Assembly: GCA_002839155.1 (NCBI GenBank)
Contig: PGXM01000012.1
Coordinates: 1 to 64,000, forward strand
Length of the DNA stretch: 64,000 nt
DNA from: Tenericutes bacterium HGW-Tenericutes-1
GTDB lineage: Bacteria; Bacillota_I; Bacilli_A; Izemoplasmatales; Hujiaoplasmataceae
Direction of reading: 5' to 3'
Numbering within the stretch: position 1 is the first letter of the stretch; the number at the start of each line of letters is the position of its first letter. The translations under genes were made by a program, and so were the position numbers. Of the stretch, positions 34,504-42,375 are shown piece after piece. The notes under the pieces were generated by a model. The model ran no database searches. It was not told where the DNA came from and worked only from the letters and a program-made list of their open reading frames with translations.

Positions 34504-35424
34504 TTAAGGTTGATAATAAAAATCATCACCAGGTAATGCATTGCCAATTAAAGCCGGATTCAACGCTAGTATCCTATTAAAATAATCCTCGATTGCGGCT
34601 TTTGAGTCAAGGGCATTGGTGAAATTTAAATGACTATTCGGTATCGCCGCTTCAACTATTAAAGCGGTAAACCCAATTTCAAGTTCTTCTGCGAGAATCC
34701 CAGTCTCAGAAGGATTGTCATTGGCGTGATCAATCGAAGCTTTTAAATCAGATAATACCTGATTGATCTGACGTTTTGATAAAGTGTTTAAAACAAAAAT
34801 TCCTGATTGAGGATAACTCGATTCACCCGTCACATCTTCATAAATTGCTTGTAAGTCAATGACTTGTAATGAAGCTACTTTTGAGGCAATTGTTGAGAGT
34901 GTTGGTTCAGCGACCATCACAATTTTTGTTTGATCAGCCATATAAAGGGCAGCCGCATTCGCAACCGAGTCAACGTAGTCTATAGTCACGCTGATATTTA
35001 GTTCATCTATCAAGTATTTGATAATAATATCAGACGTTTGATTTTGACCGAAAACAATTATCTCTTGCCCCTCTAAAGACGCCATATCGAACGTTGTTTT
35101 ATCCTTGGAGATTAAATAATAATTCCCCCATACGACTGTTCCAGCAAATAAATAATTAGAGCCAGAATTATAGGATCTAGCCCCTAAATTCGTTGGGGCA
35201 AAAATGATATCATGGGTCGGTGTTAACGCCATGAACGCCGCAACCAAGGGATCAGCGCCATTGACAACATCAACGCTATATTTTTCAGTATCTTCTTGCA
35301 TATAAAGTTGCGCAAGCGTCGGTGAACCCGCTGGAGTAATGATTCTTAACTGCGACTTTTCTTGACAGCCGATAAGTATCATTGATAGAAATGTGAAAAT
35401 CAAAACTAGAACTATTTTTTTCAT
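34504..35424 (-). CDS. ABC transporter substrate-binding lipoprotein
   Basis: 306 residues. The signal peptide ends in a lipobox (SMILIGC, cysteine about residue 20), so it is anchored to the outer face of the membrane. The mature part opens with LRIITPAGSPTLAQLYMQ, like periplasmic binding proteins of the NMT1/SsuA group (nitrate, sulfonate, thiamine precursor). I choose ATG 35424 over the TTG at 35430, because AGGAG is six bases upstream. It is separated from hndD by a hairpin. Ligand unknown. Confidence 0.83.
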   Translation of the reverse strand: MKKIVLVLIFTFLSMILIGCQEKSQLRIITPAGSPTLAQLYMQEDTEKYSVDVVNGADPLVAAFMALTPTHDIIFAPTNLGARSYNSGSNYLFAGTVVWGNYYLISKDKTTFDMASLEGQEIIVFGQNQTSDIIIKYLIDELNISVTIDYVDSVANAAALYMADQTKIVMVAEPTLSTIASKVASLQVIDLQAIYEDVTGESSYPQSGIFVLNTLSKRQINQVLSDLKASIDHANDNPSETGILAEELEIGFTALIVEAAIPNSHLNFTNALDSKAAIEDYFNRILALNPALIGNALPGDDFYYQP

Positions 35425-35445
35425 AAGCAACTCCTAAAGTAGGAA

Positions 35446-35474
35446 AGGGACTTGACCCAAATAGCCAAGTCCCT
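35446..35474 (-). terminator. Hairpin between hydrogenase and ABC genes (weak terminator or attenuator)
   Basis: Perfect 9-bp stem AGGGACTTG/CAAGTCCCT with an eleven-base loop, lying just after the hndD stop. The downstream tail on the minus strand (TTTCCTACTTT) is only moderately T-rich, so partial readthrough into the ABC genes is likely. It may also stabilise the 3' end of the hydrogenase message. Confidence 0.6.
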
Positions 35475-35479
35475 CAGGG

Positions 35480-37237
35480 TTAAAATTTGGTATAATAATC
35501 TCTTTTCTTGTAATGGGTATGTAATAACTCATGTGCTTCATGTGAAGCCGGATGTTTTAAGAATTCAGCGTAAACTTGTTTAACCGCTTCACTCTCATGC
35601 GATTTACGGAAGGTGGCATTTTGATCGATGTTGTATAAAACTTTTGAACGTTTTTCACGAACATCGACTTTACCTTGCATCTTCGCTGTAACGATGGGTT
35701 GACCGCCGCCGTTGATACAACCGCCGGTGCATCCCATGAATTCAACGAAGTGATATTGTTTATTGGACGATTTCATATGTTCTAAGAATTCACCGATGGC
35801 TTTTCCACCATGAACAACCGCAACGTTCACATCCATACCTTGAACTTTATAGGTAGCTTCTTTGATATTTTCAAGTCCACGTACTTCATTAAATTCAACG
35901 GGCGTTGAATGACCTTCTAAGATTTCGGTCACCGTTCTTAACGCCGCTTCCATAACACCGCCGGTAGCCCCAAATATTGAAGCAGCGCCGGTGTATTCCG
36001 CCAACTGACCAAAAGGTTTAATCGGTTCAAGTTCATTGAATTTGATACCACGATGTCTGATTAATCTTGCGAGTTCTCTCGTGGTTAAAACAATATCAAC
36101 GTCTTTATAACCGTCACGACCCATATCCGGTCTTAAAGCTTCAGCTTTTTTTGCGACGCATGGCATGATGGAGACTGAAACGATGTCGGTAGGTTCTAAG
36201 TTTAATTTTTCTGCATAATACGTTTTGATTAATGCACCAGCCATTTGTTGGGGTGATTTACAAGAGGATAAGTTAGGAATATATTCAGGATAATAAAGTT
36301 CTAAATAATTGACCCAACCCGGTGAACAAGAGGTAAATAAGGGAAGTACTCCACCGTTTTGTACTCGGTTAATGAATTCCGTTCCTTCTTCCATAATCGT
36401 TAAGTCTGCGGTAAAGTTGGTATCCATGATTTCATTGATGCCTAATTCTTTTAATGCCGCAAACATTTGGCCTTCAACGTTCGTACCAATTTTATAACCG
36501 AATTCTTCACCCAATGCGGCACGGACCGATGGAGCGACTTGAACGATAACGGTTTTCTTTGGATCACGAATTGCTCTTTCAAAGGTTCTAATATCATCTT
36601 TTTCTCTTAATGCTCCGGTTGGACAAGATTGAATGCATTTACCGCAATAAATACAACCAGCGTCTTCTAAGTTATGAAATAATGCCGGTCCAACATAAGT
36701 TTGAGATCCTCTTCTGTTAAAGTTTAAAATTCCTAAACCGGTATAATGTTCACAAGCACTGACACAACGTCCACATAGAATACATTTAGAAGAGTCAACG
36801 ACAATGGCTTTTGACGTATCGTTGAGCATCGAATCTTTATGCTTAAACAAATCGGCGTTAGAATAATCATTATCAACGTTAAAACGTCTTAATAAATCTA
36901 AAAATTCGCAGTTCGTTTCTCTTGAACATTTCCAACATTCAAATTTATGATTTCCCGCGAGAAGTTCTAAGTTGGTTTGAACTGAATTATAAACATCTTT
37001 TGAATTTGTTGTAATAAACATCCCTTCAGACACTTGGGTACGACAAGCAGGTTTTAATCCTTTTTGTCCTTCGATTTTTACAACACATACACGACAGTTG
37101 CCTTCTTCGTGAATGCCTTCTAAGAAGCAAAGTCTAGGAATATCAACTCCAGCAACTTCTGATGCCTTTAAAATTGAGTAATCTGAAGGAACTGATACTT
37201 GGTTTCCGTTAATGGTTAAATTCACGAGATTAGACAT
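35480..37237 (-). CDS. hndD: [FeFe] hydrogenase catalytic subunit (HndD/HydA type)
   Basis: Reduces protons to H2, or the reverse, as the catalytic subunit of an NAD(P)-linked, probably electron-bifurcating complex. 585 residues. Order: NuoG-like 2Fe-2S domain (LCFLEG to GNCRVCVV), His-type 4Fe-4S (HKFECWKC), two 4Fe-4S clusters (CILCGRCVSACE, CIYCGKCIQSCPTGA), then H-cluster motifs TSCSPGW, MPCVAKKAEA and FMGCTGGCINGGGQ, and a small C-terminal domain. The first motif is TSCSPGW rather than TSCCPGW; I recall this variant from other NAD-linked hydrogenases. ATG 37237 is chosen over the upstream start because NuoG-type proteins begin at LVNLTINGN. Maturases HydEFG are not in the window. Confidence 0.95.
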   Translation of the reverse strand: MSNLVNLTINGNQVSVPSDYSILKASEVAGVDIPRLCFLEGIHEEGNCRVCVVKIEGQKGLKPACRTQVSEGMFITTNSKDVYNSVQTNLELLAGNHKFECWKCSRETNCEFLDLLRRFNVDNDYSNADLFKHKDSMLNDTSKAIVVDSSKCILCGRCVSACEHYTGLGILNFNRRGSQTYVGPALFHNLEDAGCIYCGKCIQSCPTGALREKDDIRTFERAIRDPKKTVIVQVAPSVRAALGEEFGYKIGTNVEGQMFAALKELGINEIMDTNFTADLTIMEEGTEFINRVQNGGVLPLFTSCSPGWVNYLELYYPEYIPNLSSCKSPQQMAGALIKTYYAEKLNLEPTDIVSVSIMPCVAKKAEALRPDMGRDGYKDVDIVLTTRELARLIRHRGIKFNELEPIKPFGQLAEYTGAASIFGATGGVMEAALRTVTEILEGHSTPVEFNEVRGLENIKEATYKVQGMDVNVAVVHGGKAIGEFLEHMKSSNKQYHFVEFMGCTGGCINGGGQPIVTAKMQGKVDVREKRSKVLYNIDQNATFRKSHESEAVKQVYAEFLKHPASHEAHELLHTHYKKRDYYTKF

Positions 37238-39047
37238 GGTGTTCACGACTCCAATCTTCTGGTCTAGAAGAGATTGCATTCACTGGGCAGGCTTTCTTAC
37301 AAGCACCGCAGCGGATACAGACATCTAGATCAATAAAATGTTTTTGTTTGACTGATCCCGTGATGGCATTCACTGGACAGTTCTTAGCACATTTCGTACA
37401 ACCGATACAATTGTCAAGCACAATGTAGTTGGTTAGGTTACGACAAACACCCGCTGCACAGACTTTTTCAACGACATGTTGCTCATATTCCTTACGGAAA
37501 TGTTTTAATGTTGATAATACTGGATTTGGCGCTGTTTGGCCAAGTCCGCAAAGGGATGAATCTTTAATCATATTCCCTAAATACTCTAAAACATCGAGAT
37601 GTTCTAAAGTACCTTCACCCGCACAAATCTTATTTAAGATATCAAGCATTCTTCTGGTGCCTTCGCGGCATGGTGTGCATTTTCCGCAAGATTCATCTAC
37701 GGTAAATTCAAGATAAAATCTCGCAACGTCCACCATACAGTTATCTTCATCCATGACAATCATACCACCTGAGCCCATCATCGAGCCTAAGGCAATTAAA
37801 TTGTCAAAATCAATTGGCGTGTCTAAAGATTCTTCAGTAATACAGCCCCCTGAAGGTCCGCCGGTTTGTACAGCTTTAAATTTACGGCGGTTAGGAATAC
37901 CTCCACCGATATCGAATATAACTTCTCTTAAGGTGGTGCCCATCGGAACTTCAAGTAATCCCGTGTTCGCAATTTTGCCCCCTAAAGCGAAGACTTTGGT
38001 CCCAGATGATTTTTCAGTACCAATCGATTTAAACCAATCAGCACCTTTTAAATAAACGACAGGAACGTTCGCAAACGTTTCAACGTTATTGACGTTGGTT
38101 GGATGTCCCCATAACCCTTTTACTGCAGGGAAAGGTGGTTTTAGTCTTGGCATTCCACGGTTACCTTCAATGGAAGCCATTAAAGCAGTTTCTTCACCGC
38201 AAACGAAAGCTCCGGCTCCAAGACGAATCTCTAAGTCAAAATCAAATCCGGTGTTAAAGATATTTTTACCAAGCAAACCGAGTTCTTTTGCTTGTCCGAT
38301 CGCGTGATTTAAACGTTCTACCGCTAATGGATATTCAGCACGGCAGTACACATAACCTTGATTTGAACCAATGGCGTACCCACAGATTTCCATTGCTTCA
38401 ATCACAGAATGAGGATCACCTTCTAAGACAGCACGGTCCATGAATGCACCGGGGTCACCTTCATCGGCGTTACATATAACATATTTAATTGGGTCAACTG
38501 ATTTGGAAGCAAATTCCCATTTCAAACCAGTAGGGAATCCACCGCCGCCGCGTCCTCTTAAACCGCTCTTTTTCATTTCATCAATGGTTTCTTTAGGAGA
38601 CATGGTGGTAAGGACTTTACCAACTGCTTGATAACCATCTTTCGCAATGTATTCATTGATGTCTAAAGGATTAATGTTACCGCAGTTTCTTAACGCGATG
38701 CGTTTTTGTTTTGAATAAAACTTGAGTTCACTGAAGTTCTTAACTTTCTTTTTATCGACGGGATCCGTGACGATTAAACGTTCAACGGGACGACCTTTTA
38801 AGATATGTTCTTCACAGATGTCAGTGACATCGCTGACGCGAACATGGGAGTAAAAAATTTCGTCAGGATAGACAATGACGACGGGTCCTTTTTCGCATAA
38901 ACCAAAACAACCTGTCATGACAAGTCCAACTTCTTCTCGGAGATTCATCTCTGTTAATACTTTATCAAATTCATTGCGAATTTCTTTTGAATGGGAGCTC
39001 AGACATCCCGTACCGCCACAGATTAAAATCTGGATTCTTTCTAACAT
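37230..39047 (-). CDS. hndC: NADH-binding hydrogenase subunit (HndC/HydB, NuoF-like)
   Basis: Electron-input subunit carrying FMN and the NAD(P) site. 605 residues. It has an N-terminal thioredoxin-like 2Fe-2S domain (ICGGTGC, MTGCFGLCEKGP), the NuoF core with the NAD/FMN loop GRGGGGFPTG and CNADEGDPG, the 4Fe-4S motif CGKCTPCREG, and a C-terminal two-cluster ferredoxin (CIGCTKCAKNCP, CIRCGACKKACP). The fused ferredoxin matches the bifurcating HydB/HndC architecture. It ends eight bases inside the start of hndD. Confidence 0.95.
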   Translation of the reverse strand: MLERIQILICGGTGCLSSHSKEIRNEFDKVLTEMNLREEVGLVMTGCFGLCEKGPVVIVYPDEIFYSHVRVSDVTDICEEHILKGRPVERLIVTDPVDKKKVKNFSELKFYSKQKRIALRNCGNINPLDINEYIAKDGYQAVGKVLTTMSPKETIDEMKKSGLRGRGGGGFPTGLKWEFASKSVDPIKYVICNADEGDPGAFMDRAVLEGDPHSVIEAMEICGYAIGSNQGYVYCRAEYPLAVERLNHAIGQAKELGLLGKNIFNTGFDFDLEIRLGAGAFVCGEETALMASIEGNRGMPRLKPPFPAVKGLWGHPTNVNNVETFANVPVVYLKGADWFKSIGTEKSSGTKVFALGGKIANTGLLEVPMGTTLREVIFDIGGGIPNRRKFKAVQTGGPSGGCITEESLDTPIDFDNLIALGSMMGSGGMIVMDEDNCMVDVARFYLEFTVDESCGKCTPCREGTRRMLDILNKICAGEGTLEHLDVLEYLGNMIKDSSLCGLGQTAPNPVLSTLKHFRKEYEQHVVEKVCAAGVCRNLTNYIVLDNCIGCTKCAKNCPVNAITGSVKQKHFIDLDVCIRCGACKKACPVNAISSRPEDWSREHHV

Positions 39048-39056
39048 AATTATCCG

Positions 39057-39425
39057 TTACCTTTTAATGGTGCCAAGCATATAACGGTCTAACCGTTTGC
39101 CTGCCATTAAATGTTCTTCGACAATTTCTGCGACCATACGTTCTGAGACCTTCGCATAAATTGTTTTTGTGCCATCTTGTTCCACAATTTCAACAATCGG
39201 TTCAAAAGCACATTCACCCATACAGCCAACTTGAGTGACGATAACGTCTTTTAAGTGACGCGCTGATATTTCTTCTAAAAATTTGTTCATTACCGGTCTA
39301 GCACCAGCGGCGATGCCGCACGTTGCCATCCCGATTTGGATGCGTGTACCTCCGTTATGGTATCGCATATCCATGGTTTTGATTGCTTGATCACGGAGTT
39401 TTTTTAGATCCTCTAGTGATTTCAT
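39057..39425 (-). CDS. hndB: 2Fe-2S thioredoxin-like hydrogenase subunit HndB
   Basis: 122 residues with four cysteines in the thioredoxin-like ferredoxin pattern (MATCGIAAGA and TQVGCMGECAFEP). It matches HndB, the small subunit of the four-gene NADP-reducing hydrogenase (HndABCD) of Desulfovibrio, and similar genes in clostridial HydABC clusters. Overlaps the preceding GHKL ATPase gene by ATGA. Confidence 0.88.
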   Translation of the reverse strand: MKSLEDLKKLRDQAIKTMDMRYHNGGTRIQIGMATCGIAAGARPVMNKFLEEISARHLKDVIVTQVGCMGECAFEPIVEIVEQDGTKTIYAKVSERMVAEIVEEHLMAGKRLDRYMLGTIKR

Positions 39426-39970
39426 AGGGTCCTCCTCAGGTTAATGATATTGTCTTTAATATATGATTTTAAATACGTCATGATGGAGGGTTCTGTTAAA
39501 GGCACACCGTCTAAGATGGAGTTAATGGTGCCTAAATTAAAAGTAAAGGTAGAATCATCAACAACATGGTTGTATTTTAAGTCCTTGAGTTCAGGGTGAA
39601 TCATTAATAAAAATAATGTTTCTTCAATTGCGCCTAATGGCGGCGTATTGATATGATTAAGCTTGAAAGTTGCTTCAATGCTTGTTCCTAGTCCTAGGGT
39701 TGAGTCGATGGTTAATTCACCTTCTGCTAGATTTGAAGCCATTTTAAGAAAGGGAATGCCTAATCCAACCGTTCTAGTATTTCTGGTTGTAAAGAAAGGA
39801 TCTGTTACTTTCGATATGATTTCTTTCGTCATACCGATACCATTGTCTTTAATGGTTAAAGATAATAAATTCTTAGAAGCATTTTCTTCAATGATAATCT
39901 CAATAATCGACGCTTTGGCCGCAATTGAATTTTGAGCGATATCTAAAATATAAAGTGATAAATCATTCAT
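39422..39970 (-). CDS. GHKL (histidine-kinase-like) ATPase of the hydrogenase operon
   Basis: 182 residues from ATG 39970. It opens NDLSLYILDIAQNSIAA (the N-box helix), then has IKDNGIGMTKE (G1 box), TVGLGIPFLK (G2) and LGTSIEATF. No histidine phosphotransfer domain or sensor is present, so it is a stand-alone ATPase domain like RsbW/SpoIIAB or a split kinase. ATG 39970 is preferred over 39994 because family members begin at this helix. It overlaps the PHP gene by eight bases. Such genes recur inside clostridial hydrogenase operons; their role is not established. Confidence 0.8.
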   Translation of the reverse strand: MNDLSLYILDIAQNSIAAKASIIEIIIEENASKNLLSLTIKDNGIGMTKEIISKVTDPFFTTRNTRTVGLGIPFLKMASNLAEGELTIDSTLGLGTSIEATFKLNHINTPPLGAIEETLFLLMIHPELKDLKYNHVVDDSTFTFNLGTINSILDGVPLTEPSIMTYLKSYIKDNIINLRRTL

Positions 39971-40652
39971 TTTGTAAATACCTAAAAAAAGCATCTATTG
40001 ATAAACTTTCAAGTTCAATCGTGTTGTGCTTTTTTGCTTCGGAGATCTGTAATATATCATGAGCGTCTGAATTGTAAAAAATTAAGTAGCGCGATAATCC
40101 GTAGTGAGTAATAAATAATTCATCGCAACTTGTCAGTTCAATTCCATTAAATTTGTACTGATTTAATCGGTTAATGATTGTGCTATTAGGTCTATCAACA
40201 TGGGCTAAAATTATTCGGCAATCAAATAGTTTTAACTCATCAAGCAACATAAGATAATCCAATGTTAAGGGTTCACTTGAGATAAAAGGATACGTCTCAG
40301 TTACAAAATCTTCGATATCCGTTAGACTCGCTAGTCCGTTACTATTTATAACAAGTGGACGGTATTTATCTAGTACTTCATCAAACTTCATTGCATCTTC
40401 AATCGTTTTAAAATAAATCAGTAGGTGTTCGTTTGTTTTTAAAGTAACCTCAACGCCAGGAATGAGTAGAAAATCATAACTTTTCGCTAGTTCATAAATC
40501 ACCGGTAATTGTTTTAAACTATTGTGATCAGTGATTGAAATTATATCTAATCCTTTAAGCATTGCCATATTGAGGATATTATTGGGAGTCATTAAACAAT
40601 CTGCACACGGACTTAAAACCGAATGAATGTGAAGATCATAATGATACATCAT
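39963..40652 (-). CDS. PHP-domain metal-dependent phosphoesterase
   Basis: 229 residues. PHP motifs are visible: HIHS (about 9-12), TDHNS near 41-45, GVEVT near 68, and AHVDRP, with NSDAHD near the C terminus. The cysteine pair SPCADC follows the first motif. It probably hydrolyses a small phosphorylated compound or nucleotide (relatives include nucleoside 3',5'-bisphosphate phosphatases). ATG 40652 overlaps the upstream DRTGG stop as ATGA and replaces a TTG at 40658. Conserved companion of HydABC-type hydrogenase genes; function there unknown. Confidence 0.83.
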   Translation of the reverse strand: MMYHYDLHIHSVLSPCADCLMTPNNILNMAMLKGLDIISITDHNSLKQLPVIYELAKSYDFLLIPGVEVTLKTNEHLLIYFKTIEDAMKFDEVLDKYRPLVINSNGLASLTDIEDFVTETYPFISSEPLTLDYLMLLDELKLFDCRIILAHVDRPNSTIINRLNQYKFNGIELTSCDELFITHYGLSRYLIFYNSDAHDILQISEAKKHNTIELESLSIDAFFRYLQNE

Positions 40653-40981
40653 AAACAACCACGGTCTTTCAAATCTATGATGACTTCATGAGTTTTAAGT
40701 CTTGTTGAAATCAAAGCAATTGCTTCTTTATCCGCTCTTTCTATCATCGCTTGCGATACTTCTTGATTCTCCGTAATAATAATGGCTGGTATGTCTAGTA
40801 AAACCGCTACGGCGATGGTATTAAGATTAGAAATAACACTGATTAAAACACATCCTTTTGAAGCACTTCTCATGACAACGCTTAATAAATCGCCAGCATA
40901 TACACTTTCATAGTGATTATCTAACGTGTCTGAATGATTCATCAAAAGATATTGATTCGTCATGATATCTTTAATGAGCAT
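40649..40981 (-). CDS. DRTGG-domain protein (second copy)
   Basis: 110 residues resembling the DRTGG/CBS-associated regulatory domain (ALISTRLKTHEVIIDL at the end, VLLDIPAIIITEN in the middle). No catalytic residues are evident. It probably binds a small ligand such as a nucleotide. GGAGGACAGTTACG precedes the ATG. It overlaps the RsbW-like gene by eleven bases and the PHP gene by four. Confidence 0.65.
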   Translation of the reverse strand: MLIKDIMTNQYLLMNHSDTLDNHYESVYAGDLLSVVMRSASKGCVLISVISNLNTIAVAVLLDIPAIIITENQEVSQAMIERADKEAIALISTRLKTHEVIIDLKDRGCL

Positions 40982-41411
40982 CGTAACTGTCCTCCGTTAT
41001 ATAAAACTTGAGTTTTAAAACAGTTCCGTTAACATCAGATATCAGTGACATTTCATCTGATGAATTTTTGATATTGGTTAATCCCATGCCCGCCCCAAAA
41101 CCATTCAGTCTTGATTCTTCATTCGCAGTTGTATACCCTGGTGTCATCGCAAGATTAATATCTTGAATGCCAGGACCACAATCGATAAACTGTAAGTACA
41201 CTGCTTTATCAACGATACTGAAATCACCGTAACCGCCATGACTATGGATGACGATATTGATTTCAGCTTCGTAACAAGCAACACTCACGCGTTTAATAAA
41301 ATCAAACTCAAATTTGAGTTGTTTTAAGGTTCGTTTGATATCTGAAGACATCGCGCCTGCTAAATCAAAATCAAATGCTTTGATCTCGTAATGCTTCTTT
41401 AACGTATTCAT
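40971..41411 (-). CDS. RsbW-like anti-sigma/serine kinase ATPase
   Basis: 146 residues of a GHKL ATPase: SVACYEAEINIVIHSHGGYG (N box), FIDCGPGIQDI (G1), and GFGAGMGLTNIKN (G2). It resembles RsbT/RsbW-type serine kinases that phosphorylate STAS antagonists, but no STAS or sigma gene is adjacent. Fixed between the two DRTGG genes. ATGA overlap with the upstream DRTGG gene. Confidence 0.8.
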   Translation of the reverse strand: MNTLKKHYEIKAFDFDLAGAMSSDIKRTLKQLKFEFDFIKRVSVACYEAEINIVIHSHGGYGDFSIVDKAVYLQFIDCGPGIQDINLAMTPGYTTANEESRLNGFGAGMGLTNIKNSSDEMSLISDVNGTVLKLKFYITEDSYDAH

Positions 41412-41788
41412 TTTTTTGCGGTAATGCCTTTAATGCCTTTAGAATAAAGTGCGCCGCTAAAGTTGAACATCGTCAAATCAGTTCCAATTAAAATAATTCC
41501 TGATTCATTCGCAACTTCAATCACTTGAGAAGCAGGAATTTTACCTCTAACCAAAATCACTACATTGATATCAAGCATTTCTGCCGTCCTGATGGATTGA
41601 TTCGTTGTAAGTCCGGTGATTAAAGCGGCGTTATTAAGAACATTTTCGTCTTTAACAGTATTCATAATCATGAGCGCGTCACTCATAAGGTCAGCACAAA
41701 AGCCATAATTTATTTCTTTATCTGGTTCGTAAAGATCATTGGTATAAACAATACATTGATAATCTTTTACAATCTCAGAGAGCTTCAT
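41408..41788 (-). CDS. DRTGG-domain protein (first copy)
   Basis: 126 residues with the DRTGG-type core (NAALITGLTTNQSIRTAEML, VVILVRGKIPASQVI, GIILIGTDLTMFNFSGALY). It is similar in layout to the N-terminal regulatory domain attached to some phosphotransacetylases and CBS proteins. Probably a ligand sensor. ATGA overlaps on both sides (hndA upstream, RsbW-like downstream). Confidence 0.7.
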   Translation of the reverse strand: MKLSEIVKDYQCIVYTNDLYEPDKEINYGFCADLMSDALMIMNTVKDENVLNNAALITGLTTNQSIRTAEMLDINVVILVRGKIPASQVIEVANESGIILIGTDLTMFNFSGALYSKGIKGITAKK

Positions 41789-42273
41789 GAAGCGTTCCTC
41801 AATTGAGCGACGATTTCTTTCGCTTTTTGGACCGTTGAATTACCGTATACTTGATTGTTCACAGTAATCACGGGTGCGAGGCCACAAGCACCAATGCAAC
41901 GCGTTGCTTGAAGGGTATACTTACCATCTTCTGAGGTTTGTCCCGCTTTTAATTTTAATTCATCGCTAAATGCATCTAACAAGCCTTGAGAACCTCTGAC
42001 GTAACAAGCGGTTCCTAAGCAAACGTTAATAACATTTTCACCTTTTGGTTCAACAGAAAAGTTGCCGTAGAAGGTTACGACACCGTTGATTTTAGCGATA
42101 CTTTCATTTAATCCTTCCGCAATAATCTTTTGGATTTCAATTGGTATGCATCCAAATATGGATTGTGCGTCATGCAGAGTAGGCATCAATGGACCCGGTT
42201 TTAGTTTGTTTTTTTCCATTGACGCAGACAATTTGGCAAGTTTCTCTTCAGTAATCTGAATTTTTATGCCCAC
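41785..42273 (-). CDS. hndA: NuoE-like 2Fe-2S hydrogenase subunit HndA
   Basis: 162 residues. The four cluster cysteines are in CLGTACYVRGS and ATRCIGACGLAP, as in NuoE/HndA/HydC, and INGVVTFYGNF is the family core. It passes electrons between the flavin subunit and the hydrogenase. First gene of the operon. Start is GTG 42273, with AGGAGA about eleven bases upstream. A TATAAT promoter lies about 40 bases before it. Confidence 0.93.
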   Translation of the reverse strand: MGIKIQITEEKLAKLSASMEKNKLKPGPLMPTLHDAQSIFGCIPIEIQKIIAEGLNESIAKINGVVTFYGNFSVEPKGENVINVCLGTACYVRGSQGLLDAFSDELKLKAGQTSEDGKYTLQATRCIGACGLAPVITVNNQVYGNSTVQKAKEIVAQLRNAS

Positions 42274-42312
42274 AGTAATAAAAATCTCCTTTCATTAATT
42301 TTAAGCACTCTA

Positions 42313-42321
42313 ATTATAACA
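42313..42321 (-). promoter_or_regulatory. Extended -10 promoter of the hydrogenase operon
   Basis: Minus strand TGTTATAAT (42321-42313), perfect hexamer with TG extension. The -35 region (CTTTTT) is poor, which would fit activator-dependent or moderate expression. It lies between the surface-protein terminator and hndA. Confidence 0.6.
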
Positions 42322-42332
42322 CGGATTTAAAT

Positions 42333-42357
42333 AAAAAAAAGCGTAAGAAAACGCTTT
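42333..42357 (-). terminator. Terminator of the Ig-repeat surface protein gene
   Basis: Stem AAAGCGT/ACGCTTT (42338-42357, six-base loop), followed on the minus strand by eight T (42340-42333). It separates this gene from the hydrogenase operon. Confidence 0.88.
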
Positions 42358-42375
42358 CTTTCTATGAAAACGGTG

